64,000 nt of DNA from Nocardia africana NBRC 100379 (GCF_001612635.1 NZ_BDAV01000007.1:186001-250000); one strand, 5' to 3'. Positions 9,522 to 19,335 are shown, numbered from the stretch's first letter. Notes: a model not told the origin generated them from the sequence alone. Numbers and translations: made by a program.

Positions 9522-10514
9522 TCAGGCCATACTGCTCGCGACCGTACGCACCGACTCACCCTTGTAGAAGGCCACCAGGTCACGCACGGTTTCCTCGGTC
9601 GGCCGGGGCACGTAGCCGAGTTCGGTCCGCGCCTTGGTCCCGTCGATCTCGGGGGCCGACAGCAGCGCACCCATCGCAGCCCGCGACACCCGGTCGCTGC
9701 CCAGCATCTTCCCGATCGGTTCCAGTACCGGCAGCGCGCCGGAGATCACCTTGGCCGGAATCGCGAAGCGCGGGCCCCGCTTCCCATTGACCCGGGCGGC
9801 GAGCTGGGTGACCTCGAGCATCGTCACCATCGCTCCCGAGAGCAGATAATTCTCGCCGGTACGCCCGCGCTCGCCGGCCAGAATCAGGCCGGTGGCGACG
9901 TCACGCACGTCGACCAGATCGAATCCGCCGCCGATCATCACCGGCACCCGGCCGCGCGCGGCGTCCCACAGCGTCGTGTTGATCCGGGAGTCGGAGTGGT
10001 CGACCGGGCCGTAGACGCCGGTCGGATTGCAGATCACGGCGTCGAGACCCCGGTCGACGACCGCACGCAATTCGACCTCGCCCTGGAATTTGGAGCGGTC
10101 GTAGACCGGCAACGCCGGATCGACGGAGCGGGGCGCGTTCTCGTCGATGCGGCCGCCGCAGCTGTACTGATCGAAGGCGTGGATCGAACTCGCGTGCACC
10201 ATGCGCCGCACGCCGACCGCGAGCGCCGCCTCGGCCACCACCCGCACACCCTCGGTGTTCACCCGCCAGGCCAGATCGTTGCGATGCGCGAGGGTGATCA
10301 CGGCGACGAGGTGGTAGACCACCTCCGCGCCGGCCAGTGCCGAGCGCATCGACGCCGGGTCCAGCACGTCGCCGCTCACCCAGGTCACACTCGGATCCGT
10401 TGCGCCGGAGGGCCGAACCCGGTCGATGGCGGTCACCTCGTGACCGCGCTCCACCAGCTGGTGGAGCAGATTCGTGCCAAGGAAGCCGGCTGCGCCGGTG
10501 ACTGCGACCTTCAT
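9522..10514 (-). CDS. NAD(P)-dependent epimerase/dehydratase-family protein, 3-beta-hydroxysteroid-dehydrogenase-like
   Basis: A 330-residue extended short-chain dehydrogenase. The Rossmann motif TGAAGFLG lies at residues 6-13 and the catalytic pair is YDRSK (Y138, K142) with HASS at 108-111 supplying the serine. The sequence fits the group of sugar epimerases, dihydroflavonol reductases and 3-beta-HSDs. The frame is open to 10703, but the ATG at 10514 gives the canonical MKVAVTG start and lies about 9 bp from a TATATT -10 box, so the message is probably leaderless. Two KstR-type operators overlap the promoter, which suggests control by sterol catabolism and favours a steroid or related substrate. 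The substrate is an inference. Confidence 0.85.
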   Translation of the reverse strand: MKVAVTGAAGFLGTNLLHQLVERGHEVTAIDRVRPSGATDPSVTWVSGDVLDPASMRSALAGAEVVYHLVAVITLAHRNDLAWRVNTEGVRVVAEAALAVGVRRMVHASSIHAFDQYSCGGRIDENAPRSVDPALPVYDRSKFQGEVELRAVVDRGLDAVICNPTGVYGPVDHSDSRINTTLWDAARGRVPVMIGGGFDLVDVRDVATGLILAGERGRTGENYLLSGAMVTMLEVTQLAARVNGKRGPRFAIPAKVISGALPVLEPIGKMLGSDRVSRAAMGALLSAPEIDGTKARTELGYVPRPTEETVRDLVAFYKGESVRTVASSMA

Positions 10515-10522
10515 GCGACGAG

Positions 10523-10557
10523 AATATAGAACCCGTTCTAATTTGCAACAAGTTCTA
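10523..10557 (-). promoter_or_regulatory. Promoter with two tandem KstR-type operators
   Basis: TnnAACnnGTTnnA, the known consensus for the sterol regulator KstR, is matched exactly twice: TAGAACCCGTTCTA at 10527-10540 and TGCAACAAGTTCTA at 10544-10557. On the minus strand a -10 TATATT (10523-10528) and a -35 TTGTTG (10546-10551) with a 17-bp spacer are overlapped by these sites. The likely transcript start falls at or next to the ATG at 10514. The motif matches are direct observations; KstR binding is inferred. Confidence 0.75.
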
Positions 10558-10689
10558 GTTTGTCGGACTCGAATCGCGTCGGCCGGGTCGGTTATATTGA
10601 GCCCAGCCCAGCCTCCGGTCGACGCCCGGTCGCGAGGCTTGTTCGACGTTGACGACTGAGTTGACCACGATGATTGGGGGGCAAGTTCG

Positions 10690-11013
10690 ATGAGCGATCT
10701 CACCGCCGACCAGAGCGCGATCAGCGCGTTCGCGGCGACACATCAGAGCATCGGAACCGAAATCGCCGGCGCGGCCAATATGGACACCGCGACGCACGTC
10801 GCCGCGATGACGCCCGTTTTCGGGCTCATCGGCGCCGACTATCTGGCGATGTTCGCCGCCGCGCAGGTACTGCATTGCAGCGATGTCAACGACCTGTCGG
10901 CCAAATGTAATCACTTGGGGCAGTCCGCATTCGGCACCGTCGCGATCCTCGGCGACAACGACGGAGCCGCCGCCGGCGCCCTGGGTGCCATCGGTAACGC
11001 GATCGGAGGCTGA
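10690..11013 (+). CDS. EspC-like type VII secretion target
   Basis: A 107-residue, Ala-rich helical protein whose size and pattern (opening helix with ISAFAATHQSI, a mid-protein AMTPVFGLIGADYLAMF, a C-terminal Ala/Gly tail) fit the ESX-associated EspC/DUF2580 family of type VII targets. No signal peptide or membrane segment is present. It is followed after 3 bp by the large Ala/Gly/Pro-rich gene, a pairing typical of ESX substrates encoded away from the core cluster. I find no YxxxD/E export signal in either protein. No ESX core gene is in the window. Confidence 0.75.
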   Translation: MSDLTADQSAISAFAATHQSIGTEIAGAANMDTATHVAAMTPVFGLIGADYLAMFAAAQVLHCSDVNDLSAKCNHLGQSAFGTVAILGDNDGAAAGALGAIGNAIGG

Positions 11014-11016
11014 TCG

Positions 11017-12687
11017 GTGCACACCATCGGTTCCGGTACCGACAGCGGCGTCATCGCCGCCCCGGCCGCGCCCGCCGCCGACACCTCACCGATCGCGCCC
11101 GCCGCACCGGCGTCCACCCCGGACGCCACGATGGCCGCCGCCGCACAGCAGGGTCCGATCACCGACATCCCGCTGCCCCAGCTGCCGCCGGATACGCCGC
11201 CCGCGTCGGCACCGGCCTTCACCACCGCACGAAAAGAGTTCGAGGACAACGGTTCCCACGGAATCGGCGCTCCGCACCTGCCCGGCGGAGGTTCCGGCGC
11301 CCCCGATGCCGGCGACACCCACACCGGTGTGCTCGGCGACGCCGCGTCGCCGCTGCTCGGGGCGGGCCACGAGGCGCTGCATCAGGCCGCGGGAGCGCTG
11401 GGCGCCGTGCCCGGCGCGCAGCACGTGCTCGACGGCGCCCAGGCCGCGCTGAATCAGGCGCCCGCCGCGCTCGACGGCGCCGCCGGTGCGGTCCAGCAGG
11501 CTGCCGCTCCGGCGGCGGCGGCATTGCCGGCGAATCTGCCGCCCATGCCCGCCGATCCGGTGGCCGCGCTGATGAACGGTATGGCCCTGCCCGCACTGCC
11601 GGGTATCGACGTGCTGTTCAAGCCGTTCCTCGATCTGCTGTCGAGTTTCGGTACCGGTGTGATGGGGGCGCTGAATCCGGCCGACCTGCTCAGCCAGTCC
11701 TCACAGGTCATCCAGAGCGCCATGCAGATCGGCATGGGTGCGATGAAGTCGGTCGAGCAGGTCTGGCAGGGCCAGTCCGCCGGCAGCGCCCAGGCGGCGG
11801 GCCAACAGGTGCAGGCGCACGGTGAGGATGCCAGCCAGCGCGGCTTCGACATCTCGAAACTCACCGACGAGGCAGCGGCGGTGGTGCAGCGCGGCAACGT
11901 CCAGCTCACCCAGGTCGCCCAGTCGTTCGCGACCCAGGCCACGGCGCTCGCGCCCGTCGCCCTGACTCCGCCCGGACAGGCCACCCTGATCGCCACGGCC
12001 ACCGAATATCTCGGCCAAGCGGTCACGATCGTCAACGCCACCCGAGGCGAATTGGGCGGCTACACAGGCCAATTGGCGAATGTGGTCAACCAGCTCGCCG
12101 GCCAGTACGCGCCGCAGGCGGCCAATGCCGCCCAGGCGGTGGCGCAGAACGTCGGGCAACCGATCGTCGAGCAGGCCCAGAGCCTGCTGTCGGGCGGCGG
12201 CGCGGACACCCAGGCCGCCGGTCTCGGGGACCTGACCGGTTCCGGCCTGCCCGGGGCTTCCACACATGCCAGCGCCTTCGGCGGTAACGGCGCGCACCCG
12301 GGTTCGATGAGCGGCAGCGGCGGCGGCCTGAGCGGTCTCACGGGAGGCCTCGGCGGCACCGCGTCCGGTGGCGGCGCGGCGGCCAAGCCCGGCCTGGGTT
12401 CCTCGGTGCCGGGCGCTCGCCCGGGTATCCCTGGCATGCCGTTCGGCCCGGGCATGCCCGGTGCGCCCGGGCAGGGCACCCCTGGTTCGGGTTTCATGGG
12501 CGGCGGCACACCGGGTGCGAGCGGTCAGCGCAACTCCGATGACGAGCGCGGCCGCACGGTGCAGAACTATCAGAGCCTCACCGGCAACACCGACCTCACG
12601 GGCCCGCTGGGAGAGACCGCGCCCGAGGTCATCGGCCAGACCCATTCCGACGAGCTCATCAGCGATTACGAGAACGACCAGCTCTGA
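11017..12687 (+). CDS. Large Ala/Gly/Pro-rich protein, probable partner of the EspC-like protein
   Basis: A 556-residue protein starting at GTG 11017 with GGAGG at 11005-11009, effectively overlapping the end of the EspC-like gene. The first ~180 residues are Ala/Pro-rich. The middle (about 185-385) is predicted helical and rich in Gln and Ala (for example AQAAGQQVQAHGEDA), like the helical part of EspA or PPE-type proteins. The C-terminal ~160 residues are Gly/Pro-rich and end with an acidic tail (SDELISDYENDQL). There is no signal peptide. I infer that it is co-exported or complexed with the upstream protein; no domain assigns a function. Confidence 0.75.
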   Translation: MHTIGSGTDSGVIAAPAAPAADTSPIAPAAPASTPDATMAAAAQQGPITDIPLPQLPPDTPPASAPAFTTARKEFEDNGSHGIGAPHLPGGGSGAPDAGDTHTGVLGDAASPLLGAGHEALHQAAGALGAVPGAQHVLDGAQAALNQAPAALDGAAGAVQQAAAPAAAALPANLPPMPADPVAALMNGMALPALPGIDVLFKPFLDLLSSFGTGVMGALNPADLLSQSSQVIQSAMQIGMGAMKSVEQVWQGQSAGSAQAAGQQVQAHGEDASQRGFDISKLTDEAAAVVQRGNVQLTQVAQSFATQATALAPVALTPPGQATLIATATEYLGQAVTIVNATRGELGGYTGQLANVVNQLAGQYAPQAANAAQAVAQNVGQPIVEQAQSLLSGGGADTQAAGLGDLTGSGLPGASTHASAFGGNGAHPGSMSGSGGGLSGLTGGLGGTASGGGAAAKPGLGSSVPGARPGIPGMPFGPGMPGAPGQGTPGSGFMGGGTPGASGQRNSDDERGRTVQNYQSLTGNTDLTGPLGETAPEVIGQTHSDELISDYENDQL

Positions 12688-12716
12688 TCGCCGCGCGTCG
12701 GCTCGCAACATCACAC

Positions 12717-12750
12717 CGAATGGCCCGGACCGTACGGTCCGGGCCATTCG
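12717..12750. terminator. Terminator-like 34-bp perfect palindrome
   Basis: The 34 bp are identical to their own reverse complement (half-site CGAATGGCCCGGACCGT), so the RNA would form a ~15-bp hairpin with a minimal loop. It starts 30 bp after the stop of the Ala/Gly/Pro-rich gene and insulates it from the next rightward gene. Confidence 0.7.
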
Positions 12751-12844
12751 TCGTCGCGGACCGCGAGTTAGAACAGGTTCATTCGACCGGTCAGTGGCCG
12801 AACTCGGGACAACGCACTGTCTATCCCACTAGGATCGCCAACAC

Positions 12845-12864
12845 AACTAGAATCTGTTCTAGTT
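12845..12864. promoter_or_regulatory. KstR-like operator upstream of the LLM oxidoreductase
   Basis: A 20-bp palindrome with perfect 8-bp arms (AACTAGAA at 12845-12852, TTCTAGTT at 12857-12864) and a 4-bp spacer. Its core TAGAATCTGTTCTA differs from the KstR consensus TnnAACnnGTTnnA at one position. It lies 30 bp upstream of the ATG at 12895, a position suited to repression. Binding by KstR or a relative is inferred from sequence alone. Confidence 0.6.
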
Positions 12865-12894
12865 TCATATCGGCAACACCCGAGAGGACCACCG

Positions 12895-13764
12895 ATGCGT
12901 TTCACCTACGCGGAGGCGATGACCGATCCGGCGCACTACGTACCGCTGGCCCAGGCCGCGGAGGCGGCCGGATTCCACAGTATGACCATCGCCGACAGCG
13001 TCGCCTATCCCGCGGAGTCGGATTCGACCTACCCGTACACCCCGGACGGCAACCGGGAATTCCTCGACGGTAAACCGTTCATCGAGGCGTTCATCCTGTC
13101 CGCCGCGCTGGCGGCGGTGACCACGACGCTGCGGTTCACGCCCTTCGTGGTGAAACTGCCGATCCGCCCGCCGGTACTGGTGGCCAAACAGGCCGCCTCG
13201 CTCGCCTACCTCAGCGGCAACCGCTTCTCGCTGGGCGTCGGCATCAGCCCGTGGCCCGAGGACTTCCAGATCATGGGCGTGCCGTTCGAGCGGCGCGGCA
13301 AGCGCATGGACGAATGCATCGAAATCGTGCGCGGCCTCTCGCGGGGCGAATACTTCGAATACCACGGCGAGTTCTACGACATCCCGAAGATCAAGATCAC
13401 CCCGGGCGCCACCGAACCGCTGCCGATCCTCGTCGGCGGCCACAGCGACGCCGCGTTGCGGCGCGCCGTGCGCCTGTGCGATGGCTGGATGCATGCCGGC
13501 GGCGCGCCCGAGGATCTCGACCGCATGCTGGCCCGGCTCGACGAATTGCGTTCCGAGCGTGACACATCCACGCCGTTCGAAATCCACGCGGCCTCGCTGG
13601 ACGCCTATACCACCGACGGCATCAAGCGACTCGAGGACAAGGGCGTCACCGACGTGATCGTCGGCTTCCGCTACCCCTACGTCGCCGGCGACGACACCGA
13701 ACCGCTCGCGGACAAGATCGCGCATCTGGAGAAGTACGCGGAGAAGGTCATCGCCAAGGTGTGA
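12895..13764 (+). CDS. F420-type LLM-class oxidoreductase (TIGR03619-like)
   Basis: A 289-residue luciferase-like monooxygenase-fold protein. Features include MRFTYAEAMTDPAHYVPLAQAAEAAGF at the start (the strand and helix of a TIM barrel, here in part), LSGNRFSLGVGISPWPEDF and a mid-protein PLPILVGGHSDAALRRAVRLCDGW, all typical of coenzyme F420-dependent LLM enzymes. The ATG at 12895 has a GAGAGGA ribosome site. A KstR-like palindrome precedes it, and a KstR-controlled F420-type oxidoreductase is known in M. tuberculosis (Rv3520c, from memory), which points to a role in steroid or related lipid catabolism. The substrate is not visible in the sequence. Confidence 0.85.
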   Translation: MRFTYAEAMTDPAHYVPLAQAAEAAGFHSMTIADSVAYPAESDSTYPYTPDGNREFLDGKPFIEAFILSAALAAVTTTLRFTPFVVKLPIRPPVLVAKQAASLAYLSGNRFSLGVGISPWPEDFQIMGVPFERRGKRMDECIEIVRGLSRGEYFEYHGEFYDIPKIKITPGATEPLPILVGGHSDAALRRAVRLCDGWMHAGGAPEDLDRMLARLDELRSERDTSTPFEIHAASLDAYTTDGIKRLEDKGVTDVIVGFRYPYVAGDDTEPLADKIAHLEKYAEKVIAKV

Positions 13765-13789
13765 TCGGCGGCGCGAGCGGCCGGTCGGC

Positions 13790-14845
<1,056 letters not shown>

Positions 14846-15012
14846 CTAACGACCCTCACCGGCCGGAACCGGGCACCGTGAGCAACCAGACAGCGCGCGC
14901 GGATCCGCACCGTCCCGCAATCGTTTTCGGAGATCCGCCCGGCGGGCTCGCCCGCCACCCGCACACACGGAAGGGATGCCACCCCTCCGGCGGCACCCCT
15001 TCTCGCGACAGC

Positions 15013-15189
15013 TCAGATGCACCAGACGACACTGCCCAAGGGGAAGCAGATCACGGCGGAACCGATGTCGCTCGCCGCTGGAGCGGTGCCCGATGGGGTC
15101 GCGGCAGACGCGGCGGGGGCTACGACAGTACCGAGGGCCACTGCGATGGCGGCAACCGCGGCTGCTTTGCGGAATTTGATGGTATGCAT
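15013..15189 (-). CDS. 58-residue secreted peptide
   Basis: This short gene runs from ATG 15189 to TGA 15013. The protein starts MHTIKFRKAAAVAAIAVALG, a clear Sec signal peptide, with a cleavage site after ASA (about residue 29). The mature peptide of ~29 residues begins ATPSGTAP and ends ICFPLGSVVWCI, with two cysteines that could form one disulphide. An AAGGG ribosome site precedes the start. Codon third positions are GC-rich as expected for a real gene. Similar tiny secreted peptides are common in Nocardia and Rhodococcus; function is unknown. Confidence 0.7.
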   Translation of the reverse strand: MHTIKFRKAAAVAAIAVALGTVVAPAASAATPSGTAPAASDIGSAVICFPLGSVVWCI

Positions 15190-15495
15190 GGCGAACCCTT
15201 CGTTTTCGAACTACTCCTATCCTGAAAACCTGCGACTCTCAGTGTTCGCTGCGCGCATCAGTATTTCCAGACATGAAAGAGTCAAACCACGGGTTACCGG
15301 ATACCGGTGTGGTCACAGACCTGGCCAAGTGCCCAGAACCCTGGCCGATGAAGTAAGCCGAAAGGTTGCCCACCGGGACGGATGCCGAAACATACTTCCT
15401 GTACCCATTCGCGACCCCGTTACGCAACCGTGACCGCACATGTTCGTGGACGCTCCCCGAGCGTCGAAGTATGTCCGATTCATCCCGAACGGCGA
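15190..15495. other. Intergenic region with no recognised gene
   Basis: About 300 bp upstream of the small secreted-peptide gene. It holds a partly symmetric GGTTACCGGATACCGG-type element at about 15292-15308. The one longer leftward reading frame (15239-15439) has no ribosome site or protein-like composition. The length suggests a regulated 5' region for the peptide gene, but I recognise no riboswitch fold. Confidence 0.4.
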
Positions 15496-16152
15496 TCAGG
15501 AGGCGATGTCGCGGCTCAGCGTGGCGATATCACTGTCGCTCAGCCGCACCGGCTGCACGATGTCGCGCGCCCGCACCAGCTGCACCGCTCGATACAGCGG
15601 CCGCTCCTCCAGTCCGGCGTCACGGGCCTCGGCCCGCAACTGCCCGACCAGCAATCCGGACAGTGCCAGCGCGGCGGCCAGCTCCGCGGAGGAGAGCGCG
15701 TCGGCGAGCGTCCGCAACCCCAGGATGTGCAGTTCGCGGCCGCTGCCGGCGTCGGTGTACATCGCCAGCGGCACGGTCTGGGTCCGGCCGCCGGCGGTGA
15801 TCCGCAGCGCGATCCGGCTCAGCCGTCCCGGGTACACGAGCACCTCGACACCCGTCGCCGCGGCGACGTCGAGCCGCCGCCGCCCGGCCAGTGTCCGAGC
15901 CTCGATCACGGTGCCCGACAACCACATTCGCCGTCGCCGGACCGCCAGCGCGTAGATCGCCGTCGGCGCGCCGAGCACCCCGCCGACCACCACACCGGCC
16001 GGCCAGCCCACGATCAGCCCGACCACCACGCCGACGACGACACCCGCACCGATGGCGCCCAGCGCCAGCCGCCGCAGCATCGGCGCGTACAGCTCCGGAG
16101 CGATGAGATCGAGGCCGACCGGCTGCGGCGCCGCGGAATTCGCGTCGTTCAC
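15496..16152 (-). CDS. Membrane protein with N-terminal two-helix hairpin, unknown function
   Basis: About 218 residues if started at GTG 16152 (VNDANSAAPQP). Residues ~30-70 contain two Gly/Val-rich transmembrane helices (LALGAIGAGVVVGVVVGLIVG and a following VGGVLGAPTAIYALAV, given here in part), followed by a ~150-residue cytoplasmic domain with several beta strands (MWLSGTVIEART, VEVLVYPGRLSRIALRI). The frame extends to 16314, but the upstream part is Arg-rich and not protein-like. It is followed upstream by hisS on the same strand at 92 bp. I do not recognise a family. Confidence 0.7.
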   Translation of the reverse strand: MNDANSAAPQPVGLDLIAPELYAPMLRRLALGAIGAGVVVGVVVGLIVGWPAGVVVGGVLGAPTAIYALAVRRRRMWLSGTVIEARTLAGRRRLDVAAATGVEVLVYPGRLSRIALRITAGGRTQTVPLAMYTDAGSGRELHILGLRTLADALSSAELAAALALSGLLVGQLRAEARDAGLEERPLYRAVQLVRARDIVQPVRLSDSDIATLSRDIAS

Positions 16153-16243
16153 GAGGCCGCGCTCATCCGCACACGCCGGGCCGGACGGGGCGCGGACCGG
16201 AAATCGACGCGCGCCACGGTGTTCCAGACATGCTCGGACCGTA

Positions 16244-17521
16244 CTACCGCTGCGCGCCCAGCGCCGCCGACACCTGCGCCACCACCTCGGCGAGCGGGAC
16301 CTGGCGCTGCTCACCGGAGCCGAGGTCCTTCAGGCCCACCTGCTCGTCGGCCAGGTCCCGGTCGCCGAGGACCAGCGCGAACGCCGCACCGGACCGGTCG
16401 GCGGCCTTCATCGCGCCCTTCACGCCGCGCCCGCCGTAGGCCAGGTCGACCCGGATCCCGGCCGCGCGCAGTTCGGCCGCGAGGACGACCAGCCGGGCCA
16501 TCGCCGCCTCCCCCAGCGGCACCCCGAACACATCGACCCGCGCGGGTTGGCCCGCGGCCTTCCCCTCGGCTTGCAACGCCAGCATGGTGCGGTCGACGCC
16601 GAGCCCGAACCCGATCCCGGACAGCGGCTGGCCGCCCAGTTCCGCCATCAACCCGTCGTAGCGGCCGCCGCCGCCGATACCCGACTGCGCGCCCAGGCCG
16701 TCGTGGACGAATTCGAAAGTGGTCTTGGTGTAGTAGTCCAGGCCGCGCACCATCCGCGGGTTGACCACGTACGGCACGCCCAGCGCGTCCAGGTGGCCCA
16801 GCACCTGCTCGAAGTGAGCCTTCGCGGAGTCGGAGAGGTGGTCGAGCATCAGCGGCGCGTCGGCGGTCAGGGCGCGGACCTCCTTGCGCTTGTCGTCGAG
16901 CACCCGCAGCGGGTTGATCTCGGCGCGGCGGCGGGTCTCCTCGTCCAGCGGCAGTGCGAACAGGAACTCCTGGAGCAGTTCCCGATACTGCGGCCGGCAG
17001 GTCTCGTCGCCGAGCGAGGTGATCTCGAGCCGGAAGCCCTCGAGCCCCAGCGACCGGAAGCCCGCGTCGGCGATCGCGATGACCTCGGCGTCCAGCGCCG
17101 GATCGTCGACACCGATCGCCTCCACCCCCACCTGCTGCAACTGCCGGTAGCGTCCGGCCTGCGGCCGCTCGTAGCGGAAGAACGGGCCGGAATAGCACAG
17201 CTTGACCGGCAGCTGACCGCGGTCGAGGCCGTGTTCGATCACCGCCCGCATGACCCCGGCCGTGCCTTCCGGCCGCAGGGTCACACTGCGTTCGCCGCGG
17301 TCGGCGAAGGTGTACATCTCCTTGGTGACCACATCGGTCGATTCGCCCACGCCGCGGGCGAACAGCGCGGTGTCCTCGAAGATCGGCAACTCCACATGTC
17401 CGTATCCGGCCAGTCGCGCGGCGTGCACGAGCCCGTCTCGTACGGCGACGAACTCCGCCGACGCGGGCGGCACATAATCCGGAATCCCTTTCGGGGCGGT
17501 GAAGCTGCTGGTCTTGGTCAC
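16244..17521 (-). CDS. hisS: Histidyl-tRNA synthetase
   Basis: A class II synthetase of 425 residues that charges tRNA-His. The start [15 protein letters not shown] and [19 protein letters not shown] match mycobacterial HisS; motif 2 lies at the region with [19 protein letters not shown]; the histidine A motif appears as [14 protein letters not shown], and the [11 protein letters not shown] and GFGLGVDR (motif 3) segments are intact. The anticodon-binding domain is at the C-terminus. The frame runs back to 18277; GTG 17521 gives the family-typical start, with GGGGGAA upstream. Confidence 0.96.
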   Translation of the reverse strand: MTKTSSFTAPKGIPDYVPPASAEFVAVRDGLVHAARLAGYGHVELPIFEDTALFARGVGESTDVVTKEMYTFADRGERSVTLRPEGTAGVMRAVIEHGLDRGQLPVKLCYSGPFFRYERPQAGRYRQLQQVGVEAIGVDDPALDAEVIAIADAGFRSLGLEGFRLEITSLGDETCRPQYRELLQEFLFALPLDEETRRRAEINPLRVLDDKRKEVRALTADAPLMLDHLSDSAKAHFEQVLGHLDALGVPYVVNPRMVRGLDYYTKTTFEFVHDGLGAQSGIGGGGRYDGLMAELGGQPLSGIGFGLGVDRTMLALQAEGKAAGQPARVDVFGVPLGEAAMARLVVLAAELRAAGIRVDLAYGGRGVKGAMKAADRSGAAFALVLGDRDLADEQVGLKDLGSGEQRQVPLAEVVAQVSAALGAQR

Positions 17522-17686
17522 AATGGTCCAGTTTCCCCCACTCGGATGCGGCAAGTCCAACCGGTTCGCCCGGCACCGGGTCGAGCTGCGCGATTGTACG
17601 CAAGGATCCGGGGAAGTTAGGGGTCGTCTCAGGAAGTGATGGCACACTCTTATGCCGATACGCAACCGACACGGGAGGACCGGGTA

Positions 17687-18553
17687 GTGCCGACCAACGA
17701 ACAGCGACGAGCGGCGGCCAAGCGCAAGCTGGAACGCCGACTGGAGCGACAGGCGCAGCGTGCGCGCAAGCGTAAGCAGCTGGCGATCGCCGGATCGGCG
17801 CTCGGTGTGGTCGTGGTCGTCGCGGCCGGCGTCGGGATCTACTACCTGACCCGCGGCGACGACACCCCGAACGCGGCGGCCAAGACGCCCGACGCCTCGC
17901 TCTCGTCCACGCCGCAGGCCGCTCCTCCGCCGGAGGCCAAGCCCAAGACGGCGACGGTGAGCTGCGCCTACACCGAGGGGGGCCAAGCCGCCAAGCCGGT
18001 GCACAAGCCCGAGCAGACCGAGGTCTCGACCGCGGACTCGCCGAAGGTCGCCGTCGACACCAACCGGGGGCCGATCGGCATTTCGCTCAACGCGGGTGAA
18101 TCGCCCTGCACCGTCAACAGTTTCGTCAGCCTGGTGCAGCAGAAGTTCTACGACGGCACCCCCTGCCACCGCCTGACCACCGGCGAGGGCCTGAAGGTGC
18201 TGCAGTGCGGCGATCCGAGCGGTCAGGGCAACGGCGGGCCGGGTTACGCCTTCCCCAACGAATACCCGACCGACCAATTCGCGCCCGGCGACCCCAATGC
18301 GCAGCGGGTCCCGGTGCAGTACAAGCGCGGCGTGGTGGCGATGGCCAATAGTGGCCCCGACACCAACGGCAGCCAGTTCTTCCTCGTCTACGGCGATTCC
18401 CAGTTGCCGCCGCAGTACACCATCTTCGGCACCGTCGACGAGGCGGGGCTGAAGACCCTCGACGCCATTGCCAAGGACGGCGTGGAGGACCCGTCGACCG
18501 GCGACGGCGCGCCGAAGCAGCCGGTCACCGTGAAGACGATGCAGCTGAGCTGA
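17687..18553 (+). CDS. ppiB: Cyclophilin-type peptidyl-prolyl cis-trans isomerase, membrane-anchored
   Basis: A 288-residue protein matching Rv2582 of M. tuberculosis in length, context and sequence. A basic N-terminus ([18 protein letters not shown]) precedes one transmembrane helix at about 36-57, a ~60-residue Pro/Ala-rich linker and a cyclophilin domain (about 120-288) with [18 protein letters not shown] and [17 protein letters not shown]. It probably assists folding of proteins outside the membrane. The GTG at 17687 has GGGAGGA at 17673-17679; the ATG at 17639 is less likely. Divergent from hisS, as in mycobacteria. In mycobacteria the next gene is rel; here the secretion locus intervenes. 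Confidence 0.92.
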   Translation: MPTNEQRRAAAKRKLERRLERQAQRARKRKQLAIAGSALGVVVVVAAGVGIYYLTRGDDTPNAAAKTPDASLSSTPQAAPPPEAKPKTATVSCAYTEGGQAAKPVHKPEQTEVSTADSPKVAVDTNRGPIGISLNAGESPCTVNSFVSLVQQKFYDGTPCHRLTTGEGLKVLQCGDPSGQGNGGPGYAFPNEYPTDQFAPGDPNAQRVPVQYKRGVVAMANSGPDTNGSQFFLVYGDSQLPPQYTIFGTVDEAGLKTLDAIAKDGVEDPSTGDGAPKQPVTVKTMQLS

Positions 18554-18566
18554 TCCCCGGCGCGGG

Positions 18567-18598
18567 CCCGGATCCGCCTGCGATGGACCGGATCCGGG
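18567..18598 (+). terminator. Terminator-like hairpin after ppiB
   Basis: A 10-bp perfect stem (CCCGGATCCG at 18567-18576 and its complement at 18589-18598) with a 12-nt loop, 14 bp after the ppiB stop. Confidence 0.6.
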
Positions 18599-18751
18599 GT
18601 TAGGCTGCCCTGCTCCGCGCTGGTAACCTCATAGAACGGACAGCGCTGAAGGTGGGGCGCCGTCACCGCGGATCGACCGTTCGTGTGGCGGAGTCCGATA
18701 CGAAGCACCACAATCGTCCACAGAGACAACTGCAGCATCGGGGAGCAGGCA

Positions 18752-19324
18752 ATGGCCGAGGAACTCGACGACATCGGCCGCGAGACAGCGGCTTTGATGA
18801 GGCAAATGTTGCAGCTCGCGACACTTGTCGCACTGCGCACCCGCGAACGTGGTCAGCGAGAAGCCGAAGCGCGTGTGAAGGTCACCCAGGAGCGGGTCAA
18901 GGAGACCCGGGAGCGGCTGCTGCGCGAGGCTCGCGAAGCCAAGGCGAAGGATCCGCGCAACCTGGAATTGGCCCGGATGCTCGAGCGGCCCGCCCTGGAA
19001 CGGGGTATCTCACTGGAGAAGGACCGCCTCGAACACTCCCGGATGGCGCGCGGCGCCCGCGCCGCCGAGCGGCAGAAGGCGCGTGAACGCGAACTGACCC
19101 GCTACGACTCGCCCGAACGCCGGCAGGCCTTGGCCGCTCATCTGTCCCGCGTGGGGGTGGCGCCGGAACTGGCGGCCGTGCGCATGCTCATGGACGTCAG
19201 TCAGGCGCAGCCGCCGCAGGCCGCGGTCCGCACCCGGCCGGAGGAACCGCCGCGGGTCACCCGGGCGCGCGAACACGACGAGCGGATGCGCGAACGCGAA
19301 CGCAACCGCGACCGTTCTCGCTGA
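18752..19324 (+). CDS. Charged coiled-coil protein at the edge of the secretion locus
   Basis: A 190-residue, very Arg/Glu-rich protein starting at ATG 18752 behind GGGAGCAGG. Residues ~1-125 are almost continuous predicted helix and coiled coil (ERGQREAEARVKVTQERVKE); residues ~128-155 (ERRQALAAHLSRVGVAPELAA) look like a small helical domain, and the C-terminus is a basic tail. It has no membrane segment. It points towards the secretion operon and shares a bidirectional terminator with it, so it may be an accessory or DNA-binding protein of that locus, but I recognise no family. Confidence 0.7.
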   Translation: MAEELDDIGRETAALMRQMLQLATLVALRTRERGQREAEARVKVTQERVKETRERLLREAREAKAKDPRNLELARMLERPALERGISLEKDRLEHSRMARGARAAERQKARERELTRYDSPERRQALAAHLSRVGVAPELAAVRMLMDVSQAQPPQAAVRTRPEEPPRVTRAREHDERMRERERNRDRSR

Positions 19325-19335
19325 CCGATCCGCTC

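Noticed and set aside
15239..15439. A 66-codon leftward frame upstream of the small secreted-peptide gene
   Set aside because: No ribosome site and no protein-like features.
15190..15495. A cyclic-di-AMP (ydaO-type) or other riboswitch upstream of the secreted peptide
   Set aside because: The region is long enough and precedes a secreted protein, but the conserved ydaO core segments were not found.
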